Assembly: GCF_963662755.1 (NCBI RefSeq) | Contig: NZ_OY759725.1 | Span: 62,001 to 126,000, forward strand | DNA length: 64,000 nt | Direction of reading: 5' to 3' | From: an uncultured Sulfurimonas sp. | Lineage (GTDB): Bacteria; Campylobacterota; Campylobacteria; Campylobacterales; Sulfurimonadaceae | In this document: piece by piece, positions 62,674 through 64,000 of the stretch | Layout: every line of letters starts with the position of its first letter | Numbering within the stretch: position 1 is the first letter of the stretch | Position numbers and translations under genes: made by a program | The notes under the pieces: model-generated | Databases searched by the model: none | Seen by the model: only the letters and a program-made list of their open reading frames with translations | What the model was told of the DNA's origin: nothing

Positions 62674-62683
62674 AAAATTTATC

Positions 62684-63577
62684 TTATAACAAAGAGTTTC
62701 GCTCCATAAATCTAGTAGCATCTTGATAGCCTTTGTTATGAGCTTTGTTTAGCCACTCTTTGGCTTTTAATTTATCAACTTTAACCCCGTGTCCATAAAA
62801 ATAAAAAACACCAACCTGATAAATGGCTCTTAAAAAACCATTATGAGCGGCGTGCATATACCATTTAAATGCAGTTTTTAAGTTTTTTTCTACTATTGCT
62901 CCCTCAGTATATAAATCACCAAATTTACATTGAGCATAATTATTTCCTCCTTTCGCACTTCTCTCAAGCCAAAAGAGTGTTTTAGTAGCATCATAAGGTA
63001 CATATTCAGCTTTATAATACATCATGGCAAGGTTGTATTGCGCTAGTGCATCATCTTGCCATGCTGCTTCTTGAAACCAAAAAAAAGCTTTTTGTAGATT
63101 TTCTTCTACTCCATTTCCAAAGTAATACAATTTAGCAAGGTTATTTTGAGCTATTTTATCTCCACTTTGAGCGGCTTTGTTGTACCAAAAATAAGCTTTT
63201 TTCATATTTGAAGCAGTTGGATTGTTTTCAAAAAAAAGTCCTAAATTTAGTTGTGCCTCAACAAGTCCACTATTTGCCGCTTCTTCATAATACTCTTGTG
63301 CTAAATAAGTATTTTTAGTAGTGGCATAACCATGTTCATACATATAAGCTAGATTGTTTAGAGCTTCTGGATTTCCAAGCATTGCTCCTTTTTTATACCA
63401 CTCAAAAGCTTTAGTATAATCTTTCTTAACTCCATCTCCAGTAAAATAGAGCAACCCAAGACTAAACATTGCACTAGCATTATTTTCCTCAACTTCACTT
63501 AGGTACAACTGCTCTTTTGTAGTTGAGTTTGCACACAAAGAGAGTGAAATTAAAGATGCTAGTATAAAGCGTTTCAT
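62684..63577 (-). CDS. Exported Sel1-repeat protein
   Basis: 297 residues: signal peptide MKRFILASLISLSLC and then seven Sel1-like repeats (for example AMFSLGLLYFTGDGVKKDYT, KAFEWYKKGAMLGNPEALNN, YNKAAQSGDKIAQNNLAKLY). Unlike the 30708-31415 protein it has almost no paired cysteines, so it is the ordinary Sel1 type. Such repeats bind proteins. It lies 2 nt after the gene at the right edge, a likely operon partner. Confidence 0.85.
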   Translation of the reverse strand: MKRFILASLISLSLCANSTTKEQLYLSEVEENNASAMFSLGLLYFTGDGVKKDYTKAFEWYKKGAMLGNPEALNNLAYMYEHGYATTKNTYLAQEYYEEAANSGLVEAQLNLGLFFENNPTASNMKKAYFWYNKAAQSGDKIAQNNLAKLYYFGNGVEENLQKAFFWFQEAAWQDDALAQYNLAMMYYKAEYVPYDATKTLFWLERSAKGGNNYAQCKFGDLYTEGAIVEKNLKTAFKWYMHAAHNGFLRAIYQVGVFYFYGHGVKVDKLKAKEWLNKAHNKGYQDATRFMERNSLL

Positions 63578-63579
63578 AA

Positions 63580-64000
63580 CTATTTTACTTCTTCTTTTGG
63601 TCTGTTTGCATCACACAATATATGATTGTAGTGAGAAAATGCTTCTATTTGCGAATAACACTCCATCCAATCTTTTTGTAAGCCCAAAATATATTCAACT
63701 CTATTCCAAAATAGTTTATGTAAAAAACTATCAGTTTCATAATAGGTTGTTTTATCGTTTTGTGTTGTATAAATTTCTAGTTTTAACTCTTTTATATTTG
63801 AATCTTTAAAAGATTTAGTGCTAAGAACAATATTTTGAACTTCTACATCCATATCTATAAAACCATCTGTAACTCTTTTGCTTACATGAAGGCTAGTCCA
63901 GTTTGTATCTACAATATTTTTATGTTGAGTTGAGAAAAAAACTCTTTTTAGAGAGTTGTATAGTTCTTGCTCATCATCTATGTTAAATGTTTTTGTAGAT
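63580..64000 (-). CDS. Partial hypothetical protein, C-terminal 139 residues
   Basis: The reading frame stays open to the right edge, so the 5' end is missing. An internal methionine at 63852 should not be taken as the start, because the frame continues upstream (NIDDEQELYNSLKRVFFSTQ and onward). The product looks alpha/beta with no clear motif; the segment TKSFKDSNIKELKLEIYTTQ may be a beta sandwich. It is followed after 2 nt by the exported Sel1 gene. Function unknown. Confidence 0.6.
   Translation of the reverse strand, partial: STKTFNIDDEQELYNSLKRVFFSTQHKNIVDTNWTSLHVSKRVTDGFIDMDVEVQNIVLSTKSFKDSNIKELKLEIYTTQNDKTTYYETDSFLHKLFWNRVEYILGLQKDWMECYSQIEAFSHYNHILCDANRPKEEVK

Noticed and set aside
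63580..63852. Complete 90-residue gene at the right edge
   Set aside because: The frame continues without a stop to base 64000, so this is the tail of a longer gene.
1..64000. Prophage, integron, defence island, tRNA or rRNA genes
   Set aside because: No integrase, transposase, restriction or toxin-antitoxin genes were recognised, and nearly all sequence is occupied by protein genes with gaps too small or unsuited for structured RNA genes.

Overview
The window is a gene-dense, AT-rich stretch of a Campylobacterota (epsilonproteobacterial) chromosome, most like a Sulfurimonas-type relative. This rests on gene content and gene order as I recall them, not on a search. aroB-mscS-mtaB-ftsH-like, and ychF...pepA...apt...rpiB-M50-lepB-folD, match orders I remember from Helicobacter pylori and in part Campylobacter jejuni. 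Other markers are an SdhABE-type succinate dehydrogenase/fumarate reductase, a BioV-type esterase and a flgG2/flgG pair. I found no phage, insertion sequence, CRISPR array, rRNA or tRNA gene. Both window edges cut genes.

Layout. 1-5752 (minus): an envelope-sugar operon with two GT-C (GT39/ArnT-like) glycosyltransferases, a flippase-like integral membrane protein, a GT9 heptosyltransferase-like enzyme, a PAP2 phosphatase and the start of a further gene. 5885-11309 (plus): flagellar stator motA/motB (PomA/PomB-like in sequence), fliP, trmA, a small secreted coiled-coil protein and recQ. 11364-19474 (plus): a TrkA-like nucleotide-binding protein, aroB, an MscS channel, mtaB, an FtsH-like AAA+ protein whose zinc-protease motif is gone, bioV and mog. 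19467-25288 (minus): xth, sdhE-sdhB-sdhA and a degenerate GGDEF protein. 25377-28887 (plus): thiL, truD, psd and an unknown helical protein. 28884-39266 (minus): a conserved housekeeping run, interrupted by a serine hydrolase and a lone trpB. 39385-40639 (plus): a small cytochrome c and a CitE-like lyase. 40636-49769 (minus): an outer-membrane porin, an SLC13/DASS permease, a complete tripartite RND efflux operon and a TonB-like protein. 49863-52021 (plus): hemL, an AtpZ-like protein and an unknown membrane protein. 52022-54562 (minus): rpoD and a PAS-like partner. 54707-62673 (plus): two flagellar rod genes behind a sigma-54 promoter, a degenerate GGDEF protein, a 1539-residue RTX-repeat protein and an HDOD protein. 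62684-64000 (minus): a Sel1-repeat protein and a partial gene.

Working together: the flagellar items (stator, export gate, distal rod) are split between two loci. Signalling around them is made of degenerate GGDEF proteins plus HDOD and PAS-like proteins, which suggests binding or scaffold roles more than catalysis. SdhABE links succinate/fumarate to the quinone pool. The porin, DASS permease and CitE-like lyase could form a small organic-acid uptake and cleavage set.

The most unusual items are: (i) the protease-dead FtsH-like ATPase; (ii) the PomAB-like stator; (iii) an exact 60-bp tandem duplication that copies the 3' end of rpiB and a 9-bp hairpin; (iv) a dispersed 18-bp palindrome-like element present in opposite orientation at 36289 and 55560; (v) a recurrent class of near-perfect hairpins without U-tracts at gene 3' ends, including one spanning two abutting convergent stop codons; and (vi) the large RTX protein without a neighbouring secretion system. 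I see no clearly novel multi-gene defence or biosynthetic system.
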